A stretch of 64,000 nt of DNA from Acetobacter estunensis. GTDB lineage: Bacteria > Pseudomonadota > Alphaproteobacteria > Acetobacterales > Acetobacteraceae. The position numbers and the translations under genes are program-made. Positions 48,394 to 56,813 of the stretch are shown in pieces (position 1 is the stretch's first letter; every line of letters starts with the position of its first letter). Where the stretch lies: positions 59,093-123,092 of the forward strand of contig NZ_WOTH01000006.1 of assembly GCF_011516945.1 (NCBI RefSeq). Direction: 5' to 3'. The notes beneath the pieces were generated by a model. That model was not told where the DNA came from and searched no databases. It was given only the letters and a program-made list of their open reading frames with translations.

Positions 48394-48696
48394 TCAGACC
48401 TCTCTCAGAGGCCGATTAGAAACCACCAATTCTCCTCTCACCCGTCCAGTTCCACCACTCTGACGGTCAGCATAGCGCGTCGCGACGTCCATCATCTCAA
48501 ACCCGTCAAACACCTCACGCACCTCATGAGCCGCCACCACACGACGGCGGAAAAATACACCGCCCATGCCCACAAACGGCTCAATATACGACCGATGGGG
48601 AATCGCCTCGATCTGCGCACAGATCCGTCGGGCCAATAGCTTCTTGCCACCCACATACGCTGCCGGCGGCAGCGCAAAATCGCCTCGTTGCTTCAT
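48394..48696 (-). pseudogene. D12-class adenine methyltransferase with internal deletion
   Basis: 100 aa against the roughly 260-280 aa usual for the family. The N-terminal part is intact (AYVGGKKLLARRICAQIEAI and the AdoMet motif EPFVGMGGVFF), then the frame runs directly into what looks like the family C-terminus (HEVREVFDGFEMMDVATRYA ... ELVVSN). The catalytic DPPY motif and the whole target-recognition region between them are absent, so methylation activity is not expected. The deletion is in frame. It lies at the right end of the prophage, where Mu-like phages carry DNA-modification genes. An upstream ATG at 48768 is possible but has no homology. Confidence 0.75.
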
Positions 48697-48826
48697 AGTC
48701 TGGGACACTCGATCATGCGCCCGCCTCTGCAGAGGTGGCGGGCTGGTTTTCCAGGCGTGTGTCCGCACGCGGTTCGGCTGTTGGCGCAGCCATACCCCCG
48801 CCTCGAAACGAGACGACGGAAATGGA

Positions 48827-49189
48827 TCAATCTCGCAGTCGCATCACCTCTCTCTCGCGCCATCCCGCATCCAGCATCTTCAGACCCAGACCAACCGCCA
48901 GAGGTTCATGTCCAAACCGGCGGCGCAGAGCAGACCAGCCGCGCTCATTCCGCTCAGACCGCATAATCATCGCCAATCGATGCACCCATGACCGGGAAAC
49001 ACCCGTCAGCGCGGAAATCTTGCGGATCGATAGATCCTGTCCGCCCGATCTGATCCGACGTTCACACAGATCCGCGACTTTCCGGCCGATCTCGACGGGA
49101 ATCAGACCATACGGCCCTCCGCTTGCCGCTTGCGTCACATACGCTTCGACCGACGCATAGCGAGACGTCGCCAGGCCATAAATGTTCAT
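48827..49189 (-). CDS. Phage protein with possible helix-turn-helix
   Basis: 120 aa, family not recognised. The stretch DLSIRKISALTGVSRSWVHR (about residues 52-71) has the spacing of a helix-turn-helix, so DNA binding is possible. The rest is basic. The start overlaps the stop of the preceding gene by 4 bp, so it belongs to the tail operon transcript. Confidence 0.6.
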   Translation of the reverse strand: MNIYGLATSRYASVEAYVTQAASGGPYGLIPVEIGRKVADLCERRIRSGGQDLSIRKISALTGVSRSWVHRLAMIMRSERNERGWSALRRRFGHEPLAVGLGLKMLDAGWREREVMRLRD

Positions 49190-49593
49190 TTCTCCGGCAC
49201 CTGCGGCGGCACTTCCTCCACGTCCGGTGGAAACGGTGGCAGAGGATCAAAACGACGAGGTTGTCGTCCGGCTGCCTCGTCCAGCTCACGAACCATCAGC
49301 CGGGCAGCGAGCGCCTGCGCCTGCACTTCGGATAGAATCGACAGCAGTTGCGCTCGTGACCGGTGCAGAGCGTCCTGCTCCGCAATCCGCTCATCGAGCA
49401 GCGCGTTCAGGCGCTCGACCAGACCCGTCGTGCTGGCAACCAGCCCGAGCGCCATCTGGTCGGCCTCCAGACGTTCACGCCTTTTCTGCACACGCATCCG
49501 CAGTGCGTTGCCGAACATCCCGCTGAGAAATGTGCCAGCGAACTCGGCAGGCCCAGACAGGGCCTGCCAAATCGCACCCAGATGCCCGATCAT
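49186..49593 (-). CDS. Small phage protein with coiled coil
   Basis: 135 aa, not recognised. An N-terminal part with hydrophobic stretches (AIWQALSGPAEFAGTFLSGMFG) is followed by a long charged helix that should form a coiled coil (~35-105) and a Pro-rich tail (PLPPFPPDVEEVPPQVPEK). Overlaps neighbours by 4 bp on both sides. A structural or lysis-related role are both possible; no holin topology is convincing. Confidence 0.6.
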   Translation of the reverse strand: MIGHLGAIWQALSGPAEFAGTFLSGMFGNALRMRVQKRRERLEADQMALGLVASTTGLVERLNALLDERIAEQDALHRSRAQLLSILSEVQAQALAARLMVRELDEAAGRQPRRFDPLPPFPPDVEEVPPQVPEK

Positions 49594-52040
49594 GAGAAGG
49601 TATAAACGCGCTCATTCGTGGACGGCGTCGGAGTCGGTGTGGGAGCCGCGCCCCAGCCACCGACCAGTGCGGCAAACTTCGCCGTAAATCGCGGAGCGAT
49701 CATGGAGTGCGCCCGCAACGTCGGATGGTCTTTGTCCGCCGCCTCCATCGTACCGACACCCAGATTGACCAGGCGCGCGATATCCTCCCCGAAATCCCAC
49801 AACTGCACTTTCGTGTCAGTCGGATTGGCAGCCTGATAGGCGGTCACCGCCGCCTGATAAACAGGGATCAAGGCCGTCTGTGACGAGTTGTGGTCACGCA
49901 TGCTGAACGGGATCGTGACAATGATCCACGCATCTGGAGCCGAGCCGCGCAAGTTCGTGATCGCCGCCTGGATCGCCGCCTGAAACTGTGTGGAATTGTA
50001 ATGCGTGGCGTCATTGTAACCCATATTCAGGATAAACGCCGTCGGCATCGTGTTCGTGTCGCCGTAGCCGGACCAATGCCCGTCGCTGTCGAGAACACTG
50101 TTCGCGCTGTCGAGCATATCCCACGACGTGTTGAACGCCGGAACGCCCCCGTCACCAGGACCGTAGAGAAATCCAATGCCCCCCGCGGCTTTGATGCACA
50201 GGTCATACCCCAGCTCATCCAGCCCCTGCAGGAACATAAACGAGTGACAACAACCGTTGTCGCCGTAGTAGTTGCTGGCCTGATCCACCACATTGTTGGC
50301 GTGAACGCCCTCGGTGATGCTGTCACCAAAATAGACCACATACGGCCGCAGAGCGCGGGCCGTTCCGGGTGTGGAGGCCGAGTCGATCTGTATGGACGGC
50401 AGCTGCACATTGCCCACAGATCCCGCCGCATAACGAGCGGTCACAGCCCAGCCGAGCACCGTGGGATCGGTATAGGCGAGGAAAACCTTGGCGGTGTTCT
50501 GCCCACCAGGAATGATGTTGCTGAGCGTGATATCAGCGTTCGCAATCTGACGAAGTTGTGGCGCTCCGTTGACGAAAATATTCAGCGAGTTGGGCGCCGA
50601 GGCGTTCCCCATTTTGAGAACAGCAGACGGAGAGACCGCTGATGCGGTCCACGTAAACTCGAACCACGCGCCGTTCCAGATCGATTTCCGGTAAACAGAT
50701 CCGCCACGTCCGGTATCGCCAGTCCACCCACTGGGAGAGAACAGGATCGATTTGTCCGTGATCGGAACCAGAGTTGTGTTCTGCGTGACGGCGATCGACG
50801 TGCTCTTGGCTGAAATGCTCGTGTCAGAGAGCGTCGCGCCCACCATCGTCGAGCCCGTCCCAGACGGCGTGAACGTCAGCTGCGCGGAGGTCTGTCCCAC
50901 TGCAATCGTCGCCGTAGCCGGCGAATAGGAGCCCTTGCCGTTCGTCCAGCCCGTAATCGTCTCGGCAGAGGTGGCAGGGTGATCCAGCGAATAGGTGACG
51001 ACAACCGAACCGCCAATCAGCACAGACGATTTATCGACCGTCGGTGTCAGTGTCGTCGGATTCTGAGCCTCCGTTCCAGCTGTCAGCGACAACGCGGCTG
51101 GGTCCGTCAGGCTGGCATTGTTCGTCACCGACAACGTGCCGGTTCCCGACGCCGACGGTGCCAGCGTAAACGTCACAGGAGACGTGCTGCCCGCCGGAAT
51201 CGTGACCTTCTGCGCCGACAGAGTGCCCGTCAGCGTCGTGGTGAGCGTAAACACCGCGTCCGCAGTCAGCGCCGCGCCTGCGCCCGGAGTGATCGTGAAC
51301 GTCGATGCCGTGCCGACCGTCAGTGTAGCCGGACCCGTCAGCGTGTAGGTGCTGAACGGTGCCGTGACAGCGGCGGCCGTGTAGCCAGAAAACGCCGTCA
51401 GCCCAGCCTCGTTCGTCGAACTATTCGCCCCGCCCTTGTAGGAATAACAGGCGACACCGATCGAACCCGTCACGTTCTGCAACGCGGCGGTCGTGTCGGT
51501 AAGCGTATGCGTGCCCACCACGTTGCCGCTGCTGTCGGTCATTGTCAGAGTGATGGTCGTGGTGGCGCTATCGGTCTGGGTCCACTCCACCTCACAGGTG
51601 AACGGCACACCCTGATATGAGGTCGTCCCGAATGTGTCGGTCGCATCCCCGATCCACGTGGTTGCCCCGTTGACCAGCGTGTATGCCCCCATGTAGGGCA
51701 ATCCGGAGGACGACAGTTCCACACCGACCGCGTAGGCGGTGGCCGTGGCATCGTCCGCCCGGTTGGAGCGGAAAATAACGTAGAACCGCTGGTATTTTGT
51801 CGCGTCCGCCGAGAAAATGGCCTTACCGTCCTGCGTGTTCTCGGCCGTGGGGCGTAGAAGCTGCCATTTCAGGTAGCTCGAACTGTCGTCAGCGATACGC
51901 CGCAGCACGCCACCGCTATCCGTGCCGTAGGCGCCACCAGCAATATCGACCCAGCCGTCAACCAGCGCAGCACCCGCTGCGACAGACGCTGTCGCAGGCA
52001 GAAACGACGTGGTGGAGTGCAGCAGTGTATAATCAACCAT
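49590..52040 (-). CDS. Tail fibre/spike protein with SGNH hydrolase domain
   Basis: 816 aa. The first ~230 residues are beta-rich with a concanavalin-like look. Two Ig-like stretches follow (~230-420, Ser/Thr/Ala-rich), then a jelly-roll-like part. The C-terminal ~250 residues are an SGNH/GDSL hydrolase: VVYFGDSITEGV (nucleophile Ser), NMGYNDATHY (Asn block) and ADKDHPTLRAH (Asp-x-x-His). A TPTPTPTP linker precedes the end. It probably de-acetylates or cleaves an ester in host surface polysaccharide during adsorption. The ATG at 52040 is 6 bp from GGGAGG; a GTG at 52043 is an alternative. Confidence 0.82.
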   Translation of the reverse strand: MVDYTLLHSTTSFLPATASVAAGAALVDGWVDIAGGAYGTDSGGVLRRIADDSSSYLKWQLLRPTAENTQDGKAIFSADATKYQRFYVIFRSNRADDATATAYAVGVELSSSGLPYMGAYTLVNGATTWIGDATDTFGTTSYQGVPFTCEVEWTQTDSATTTITLTMTDSSGNVVGTHTLTDTTAALQNVTGSIGVACYSYKGGANSSTNEAGLTAFSGYTAAAVTAPFSTYTLTGPATLTVGTASTFTITPGAGAALTADAVFTLTTTLTGTLSAQKVTIPAGSTSPVTFTLAPSASGTGTLSVTNNASLTDPAALSLTAGTEAQNPTTLTPTVDKSSVLIGGSVVVTYSLDHPATSAETITGWTNGKGSYSPATATIAVGQTSAQLTFTPSGTGSTMVGATLSDTSISAKSTSIAVTQNTTLVPITDKSILFSPSGWTGDTGRGGSVYRKSIWNGAWFEFTWTASAVSPSAVLKMGNASAPNSLNIFVNGAPQLRQIANADITLSNIIPGGQNTAKVFLAYTDPTVLGWAVTARYAAGSVGNVQLPSIQIDSASTPGTARALRPYVVYFGDSITEGVHANNVVDQASNYYGDNGCCHSFMFLQGLDELGYDLCIKAAGGIGFLYGPGDGGVPAFNTSWDMLDSANSVLDSDGHWSGYGDTNTMPTAFILNMGYNDATHYNSTQFQAAIQAAITNLRGSAPDAWIIVTIPFSMRDHNSSQTALIPVYQAAVTAYQAANPTDTKVQLWDFGEDIARLVNLGVGTMEAADKDHPTLRAHSMIAPRFTAKFAALVGGWGAAPTPTPTPSTNERVYTFS

Positions 52041-52492
52041 CACACACCTCCCAGTGTCGTCGTGCCGTTCGTCTCAAACACGATCCGCGTCACGGCTCCG
52101 GCCGTGGTGTCCACAGTCGGCGGTGTGCTGCCGGGGTAGAGAACGCTGCCACCGCTGGACGCACCCGGCGGGAGCGTCACTGCAAATCCCCCGCTCGCCG
52201 GCTGCTCCACAGAGAGAATCAACTGCTGAACCTCGGTGCCGTCGCCCTTCGCCAGCGACAGGACCGTTGCCTGTGTCGGCGTCAGCACGACCATTTTGGA
52301 ACCAACATCCGCGAATGAGAGCGCCACTGACGCTCCCGGATTTTCCACCGTCTCAACAGGGATCTTCCCCGCCAGCATCCGCGCGCCATCCACGACGAAC
52401 ATATCGCCGTTAGCGCCAAACCCGACGAACAGATCGCCCTCAACAGGCTCGCGCGTCGGTAGCTCCCCATAGGGAACGCCGTTAACTTCCAT
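52040..52492 (-). CDS. Phage tail-associated protein, unknown
   Basis: 150 aa. MEVNGVPYGELPTREPVEGD is the N-terminus; beta-rich, Gly/Thr/Val-rich after that. No family recognised. The ATG at 52492 has AGGAG 6 bp upstream; the longer frame to 52534 is not needed. Position between the small tail genes and the SGNH fibre suggests a fibre-linked structural protein. Confidence 0.6.
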   Translation of the reverse strand: MEVNGVPYGELPTREPVEGDLFVGFGANGDMFVVDGARMLAGKIPVETVENPGASVALSFADVGSKMVVLTPTQATVLSLAKGDGTEVQQLILSVEQPASGGFAVTLPPGASSGGSVLYPGSTPPTVDTTAGAVTRIVFETNGTTTLGGV

Positions 52493-52781
52493 TGTTGTTC
52501 TCCTGATTTTCCATTGTCGCCGCCGCTGCTCCACTGGCTGTGGTGGGCGTCTGTCCGCTCGCGTTCACCGCCACGAGCGCAGATCCACCGATCTGCGCCA
52601 CGACCTGTTGCGACACCGCAGGCGAGAGTGCGCTCAGGGAAACCGTCGATCCGTCCGAGAGCGTGAGAACCGCATGCCCGGCCGCGTCGAGCGCGGCAGA
52701 GATCGCAGTCGCGCTCAGCAGGCGCGGCGCGCCCGGAAAAACGCGCACACTCAGCATCGCGCTGGTCAGGGGACCGCTCAC
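52482..52781 (-). CDS. Small phage protein, unknown
   Basis: 99 aa, Ala/Ser/Val-rich (SATAISAALDAAGHAVLTLS). The GTG at 52781 overlaps the previous stop (GTGA), a coupling used repeatedly in this operon, and is preferred over internal ATGs. It overlaps the next gene's start by 11 bp. Function not recognised. Confidence 0.5.
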   Translation of the reverse strand: MSGPLTSAMLSVRVFPGAPRLLSATAISAALDAAGHAVLTLSDGSTVSLSALSPAVSQQVVAQIGGSALVAVNASGQTPTTASGAAAATMENQENNNGS

Positions 52782-53095
52782 CGCGTTACCCCGCGCCGCA
52801 TCGTGATCGAAAACACCTCTGTCGGCATCACCACGCCGTTCGGCCACGTCACGTCCAGATCGCACCACAGCTGCCCAAGCGGCCATTGCGTGGTATCCGC
52901 CGCACGCAACTGAACGACGCCCACCTGATCGGGCACGATTTCGGCTGTGAGCGTGGCCACCAGCGTGCCCAGCGCGTCACGGATCTGAGAGGCGAATGAG
53001 CAGCCGCTCAGATCGGCCGGATTGCCGTCCGAGCCGTCCACGCACACCACCACGGCAAACGGCAGTCCGGCCCGAAACAGGAGGGTCTGGCTCAT
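52778..53095 (-). CDS. Phage protein resembling baseplate/fibre N-terminal Ig-like domains
   Basis: 105 aa. The pattern LPFAVVVCVDGSDGNPADLSGCSF, then SQIRDALGTLVATL, and an end PTEVFSITMRRGVTR resembles small BppU-type beta domains that anchor receptor-binding proteins (motifs given in pieces). The ATG at 53095 overlaps the previous stop by 4 bp, so the longer frame to 53107 was trimmed. Confidence 0.55.
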   Translation of the reverse strand: MSQTLLFRAGLPFAVVVCVDGSDGNPADLSGCSFASQIRDALGTLVATLTAEIVPDQVGVVQLRAADTTQWPLGQLWCDLDVTWPNGVVMPTEVFSITMRRGVTR

Positions 53096-53295
53096 GCGTC
53101 CACCCATGTCGGCATGCCGTTCGCATCCCGGCCGCGCTGTTTTCCCGTGGGTGGATAATTCAGCCCGAACTGCTGAAATACAGCAGCCGACACCGGCACC
53201 GTGTCAGACGGCCAATTCGCTCCGTATTCCCTGTGGCTTGAACCGAGATAGAAACACAGCGTCGTGGGCGACCACCAATATGCCTCGGCGCTCAT
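53092..53295 (-). CDS. Tail fibre assembly-like protein
   Basis: 67 aa, short. MSAEAYWWSPTTLCFYLGSS at the start and the end PPTGKQRGRDANGMPTWVDA match small tail-fibre assembly (Tfa-type) proteins, which chaperone the fibre encoded just upstream. The stop of the fibre gene and this start share bases (TGATG), so translation is coupled. Confidence 0.7.
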   Translation of the reverse strand: MSAEAYWWSPTTLCFYLGSSHREYGANWPSDTVPVSAAVFQQFGLNYPPTGKQRGRDANGMPTWVDA

Positions 53296-54077
53296 CAGAT
53301 ACCCTCCGCCCACCAACTCATTGAGAATCCGCCCGAGTTCAGCAACGTCATCCCCTGGTTCGTGTAATTTCCGACGGAAAACACCGATCCACTGGGCATA
53401 TCGGCGTCCAGCTGCACCGCGCCGTATTCGCGGACCTCCTGTGGAAACGGCACCGGAAACTGAATGTTGTAGATCTGCGGCGTGCCAACCTGAGGCGTGA
53501 TCACGCGCCCCGACTGTCGGATGATCCCGTCCGGAGATTTCCGGTAGGCCATCATCGACCCGTCAGTTCCGTAGCTGCTGGCCGAGCTGTAATCGGCGGT
53601 CGAGACCAGGCGCAAATCCGAGCCGGAAATAGGCGCGACGTGGAAAAATCCCTCGTCGAAATACATATTTCCGACGGCCGTTGCTGCATTCAGACTGGCC
53701 GAATTACTCCGAACGAGAACACCGATATCGCTGCCGCCAATCGCAATGCGAAACGCACCGAGCGTCGTATCCCAACCCAGATTAACCTTGTTCGTGCTCT
53801 GGTTTGGGGCGCCTCCCTGTTCCACAGGCGTGAACCCGACAGCAGCACTCGCCGCTGCCTGCGCCACAATTTTCAACAGCGCCTGATAGAGCTGCGTCAG
53901 ATCATCCGGGGACGGCGTGAGTCCGGCAGCCGTGATGACTTTCATCAGCTCGTTCTGAACCGCGTTCTTGTCGGTCGCGATCAGCGAGGTGCCCGGAACA
54001 CCGTTCGCTACGTCGCGATCCACAAACTGACGCACGCCGTTCACTGTCACGTAGCCGGGGGCTGACGTGTAATCCAT
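53295..54077 (-). CDS. Phage tail fibre protein
   Basis: 260 aa. The N-terminal part (MDYTSAPGYVTVNGVRQFVD, then TDKNAVQNELMKVITAAGLTP) is the usual fibre N-terminus that binds the baseplate. The middle is beta-rich, and the end (SGSVFSVGNYTNQGMTLLNSGGFSMSWWAEGI, in part) resembles H-type fibre tips. The ATG at 54077 shares bases with the stop of the gp48-like gene (TGATG). The open frame continues upstream without relevance. Confidence 0.8.
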   Translation of the reverse strand: MDYTSAPGYVTVNGVRQFVDRDVANGVPGTSLIATDKNAVQNELMKVITAAGLTPSPDDLTQLYQALLKIVAQAAASAAVGFTPVEQGGAPNQSTNKVNLGWDTTLGAFRIAIGGSDIGVLVRSNSASLNAATAVGNMYFDEGFFHVAPISGSDLRLVSTADYSSASSYGTDGSMMAYRKSPDGIIRQSGRVITPQVGTPQIYNIQFPVPFPQEVREYGAVQLDADMPSGSVFSVGNYTNQGMTLLNSGGFSMSWWAEGI

Positions 54078-54637
54078 CAGTTCGCGTCCTCGTATTTGAA
54101 AACCACCGTCAGATCGGGCGGATTGTTGCGCTGGATCGGACATTCCAGACCGGTTTCGTGGTTCGGCAGCATCACCACCCAGATGAACCGGTCTCGGAGT
54201 TGCGAACACACATCCACACCCGTGACGGCCACACCGCAGATCGCGGGCTCCGGTTCATCAATCGAAATCGACACGCCTCGCGCTGTCGCCAGCCGCTCGA
54301 AAAACCCCCACGTCACACCGGCCGAGCCGATCCAGCGCGCGTTGTCGAACGCCTGTCGCGCCGCCAGCGTCAGCGTCGTCGGGTCGGTGCCACACGGATC
54401 AGCGCCGAGAACACGCTCGTAATCGCTCAACAGCAGCGTAGAGTTCGCCGGACTGATTTCGTCGGCCAGAGAGGCGAGGAACGTCTCCAGATCATGCAGA
54501 ACGTAGGAAAATCCCCCGACCAGAACGCCAAGGTTCGATCCGTCCGGACGCGGCCACGCCCAACCCTGCGGCAACAGACCGGCGAAAAATCCGTTGCGCG
54601 TCTCGTCGAGTGTGCGCGGAGCCTGCGTGCCGCTCAC
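54077..54637 (-). CDS. Mu gp48-like / YmfQ-family tail protein
   Basis: 186 aa. GLLPQGWAWPRPDGSNLGVLV and the DLETFLASLADEISPANSTLLL region match the family that follows baseplate J in Mu-type phages; the acidic end with ELxPNHxTGLECPIQR-like sequence (LPNHETGLECPIQR) agrees. The GTG at 54637 overlapping the upstream stop (GTGA) was taken as start. Confidence 0.8.
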   Translation of the reverse strand: MSGTQAPRTLDETRNGFFAGLLPQGWAWPRPDGSNLGVLVGGFSYVLHDLETFLASLADEISPANSTLLLSDYERVLGADPCGTDPTTLTLAARQAFDNARWIGSAGVTWGFFERLATARGVSISIDEPEPAICGVAVTGVDVCSQLRDRFIWVVMLPNHETGLECPIQRNNPPDLTVVFKYEDAN

Positions 54638-55728
54638 GAGGACGCACTCCACAGCACAGCGCCCAGCACGGCGAGTTGATTGGCCGCCAGCGTCTCGTTG
54701 TCCGCAGGAGAGGTGATGATGTGGCTGGTAACGGTCGTAACCGACGACACCGCGTCAGAGAGTTGCGAGGCATAGAGCGTGTCGCCCAGACCCGTTCCCG
54801 CGTAATAGGCCGCAATCGCCGCCTGCACCTCGGTGCGGTTCGCCTCCGTATCCGGCGTGATCGACAGCACCACATTGCGGGTGACAATCTCGGCCGGCAT
54901 CACCGTCACATTCGCGCGGACGACCCGACGTGACACATCCTCCAGATAGAGCTGGATATTGAGCAACTGCGCATCGGTAGGCGCCACACGCCCGGCCATC
55001 GCAACCGCAACACCCACCGTACCGACGCCCAGCCATTGCGGAATGACGTTGACGTAGGCAGCTCCAGCCGCCTCAGCCCACCGCTCGTAGTCCTGACGGG
55101 TGCCCCCGCCAGGCGGGTTGCGGATCGCGTCAATGATGCGCGCGCGCCAGTTCTCCGCGTTTTCCTGCGCGGCGCCCCCAGCCAATCCGCTGCCGTCCAC
55201 CACACAGGACGAGGCTCCCACAATCGGCGTCACAGCCGTCAGCGTCGTGCCAGCTGCCAGATTGCCGGTGGTGCCCGTCACACTGGCCTGGACCGGAACC
55301 GCGCCCACGGCACCGGCCGCGATCGTGGTCTCAGCAGTCGCCACCCAGTTCACCGTGCCATCCAGCGTAAACGTCTGGCCGATAGGGATCACGGCCGACG
55401 CGGACGCCGAGGAGGAAATCGTGACATCCACGTTGCCGATAGCAGCCTGCGCCGGAATGCGCGGCGTGCTCCATTCCACCGCGTGGTCCGGCAAAAGGCC
55501 GTTCTCGGTGGCCGTCGTGACCATCAACTCCAGACACCAGTCGCGGGCGTAGCGATAGACGCCCGCCATCTCCAGCGCGATGGCCGAGGCCAGAACCTGC
55601 TCGACGGAGCCCGGAACATTCGCGTCGAGAACCACCTGCGAGCCGTCTTCGGCCTGCACCGGATTGGAGAGAAGCCACGCCGCGAAACGCTGCGCGATCG
55701 TCGCCGGAGCGGGAATGGAGAGGGTCAC
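54634..55728 (-). CDS. Baseplate protein J-like (Mu gp47)
   Basis: 364 aa baseplate wedge protein. Typical elements are the N-terminal VPGSVEQVLASAIALEMAGVYRYARDW, a Gly/Ala-rich middle with GTVNWVATAETTI and LAGGAAQENAENWRARIIDAIRNPPGGGTRQDYERWA (in pieces), and the C-terminal YYAGTGLGDTLYASQLSDAV. GTG at 55728 overlaps the upstream stop; the longer frame to 55803 is shadow. Confidence 0.88.
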   Translation of the reverse strand: MTLSIPAPATIAQRFAAWLLSNPVQAEDGSQVVLDANVPGSVEQVLASAIALEMAGVYRYARDWCLELMVTTATENGLLPDHAVEWSTPRIPAQAAIGNVDVTISSSASASAVIPIGQTFTLDGTVNWVATAETTIAAGAVGAVPVQASVTGTTGNLAAGTTLTAVTPIVGASSCVVDGSGLAGGAAQENAENWRARIIDAIRNPPGGGTRQDYERWAEAAGAAYVNVIPQWLGVGTVGVAVAMAGRVAPTDAQLLNIQLYLEDVSRRVVRANVTVMPAEIVTRNVVLSITPDTEANRTEVQAAIAAYYAGTGLGDTLYASQLSDAVSSVTTVTSHIITSPADNETLAANQLAVLGAVLWSASS

Positions 55729-56204
55729 GATCCAACTCCGGGTGTGCGCACCGACACGCCCGACGTCGCCGCCGAAACCTGCAAAACACCCGGCTGCAAC
55801 CACACCGCCGCCGTCTGGATGCTCTCACCCGTCCAATCAGCCAGAGCCGAGACCGCCTCCGCCGCATAACCAATGGCGGCCACGCGATCCGTTTCGTCAG
55901 ATTTTCCGCGCTCCAGCAGCCACAGCCGCGACCCCAGCCGCACACCCTCGGCCAGCAAAATATCGCCCGGCCAGCCACGCCGCGCGAATGCGCCTGCGGA
56001 TTGCGCGGGCAGTAGGGCAATTTCAGTGGGGAGCGTGTCGGTCGCATCCGCGCGCCGGTCGCTGCCCAGACAAACGAGCAACGCTGTCGCAACCGTGCTG
56101 TCCAGCGCGATCCGGCCTCGGCCATTTCCCGTGGAACGTACCACGAGATCGCAGGAGCGCAGGCTCCCACGGAAACGAATCATCATTCCGGCCGTAGTTG
56201 TCAT
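55725..56204 (-). CDS. Phage GP46-family baseplate protein
   Basis: 159 aa. The core ARRGWPGDILLAEGVRLGSRLWLLER (quoted in part: GWPGDILL, GSRLWLLERGK) is the family signature, which lies between gp45 and gp47 in Mu-like genomes, as here. The start is uncertain: ATG at 56204 is used, with ATGs at 56216 and 56186 as options. None has a strong ribosome-binding site. Confidence 0.8.
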   Translation of the reverse strand: MTTTAGMMIRFRGSLRSCDLVVRSTGNGRGRIALDSTVATALLVCLGSDRRADATDTLPTEIALLPAQSAGAFARRGWPGDILLAEGVRLGSRLWLLERGKSDETDRVAAIGYAAEAVSALADWTGESIQTAAVWLQPGVLQVSAATSGVSVRTPGVGS

Positions 56205-56258
56205 GGCGCGCATCATCGCGCGCGCGGACTCGTTTTATCAGGTGGGCAGCCGTCACCC

Positions 56259-56813
56259 CTATTGGGGCGCGCCCGTGCTGCCAGAGCCGGTTTCCACACC
56301 CGAATGCGTATGTTTCTCCAACGAGATCGATCCCGCCTTCACGTCGCCTCTGGCTGTGACGTCACCCGACACGCTCAGATTGCCCGTCACCGACACACCC
56401 TCAGCCGTCACCTGCAAAATCGTCGTGCCGCCCACGCTCACAGCCATTGACGTGTGCGCATCCACACGCACCACACGGCCACCGCTCAGCCAAACGCGCT
56501 GTCCCACAGAGTCGTAGAGGCAGCTGTCGCCCTCAGGCAGATCGCCAAACCGCGCGACCGAGGGATTGGACGGCGGCAGAGCTACCACATCGGACGGATC
56601 TCCTCCCGCACGCAGCATGTGCGTGACGGCCCCGTCGTGGGGCACGTGGGCCGCAAACCCGAACGGATAATGCACAGGCACCTGCGTGCGCGGCATCCCG
56701 CTATGCGCCTGCATATCCGCCGTCTGTTCGGCACCGGCATCGTCCACCGCGTGCAGCACCACACGCGACACATGTGCCCGCAACGCCATATGCAGCCGAT
56801 CCGTTTCTCTCAC
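56259..56813 (-). CDS. Baseplate assembly protein V / Mu gp45-like
   Basis: 184 aa spike-hub protein. Family landmarks are VPVHYPFGFAAHVPHDG, LPEGDSCLYDSVGQRVWLSGG and the beta-helical end (GVSVTGNLSVSGDVTARGDV) leading to LEKHTHSGVETGSGSTGAP, the HxH tip motif that binds metal at the spike point. The start overlaps the gp44-like stop by 4 bp. Confidence 0.85.
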   Translation of the reverse strand: MRETDRLHMALRAHVSRVVLHAVDDAGAEQTADMQAHSGMPRTQVPVHYPFGFAAHVPHDGAVTHMLRAGGDPSDVVALPPSNPSVARFGDLPEGDSCLYDSVGQRVWLSGGRVVRVDAHTSMAVSVGGTTILQVTAEGVSVTGNLSVSGDVTARGDVKAGSISLEKHTHSGVETGSGSTGAPQ

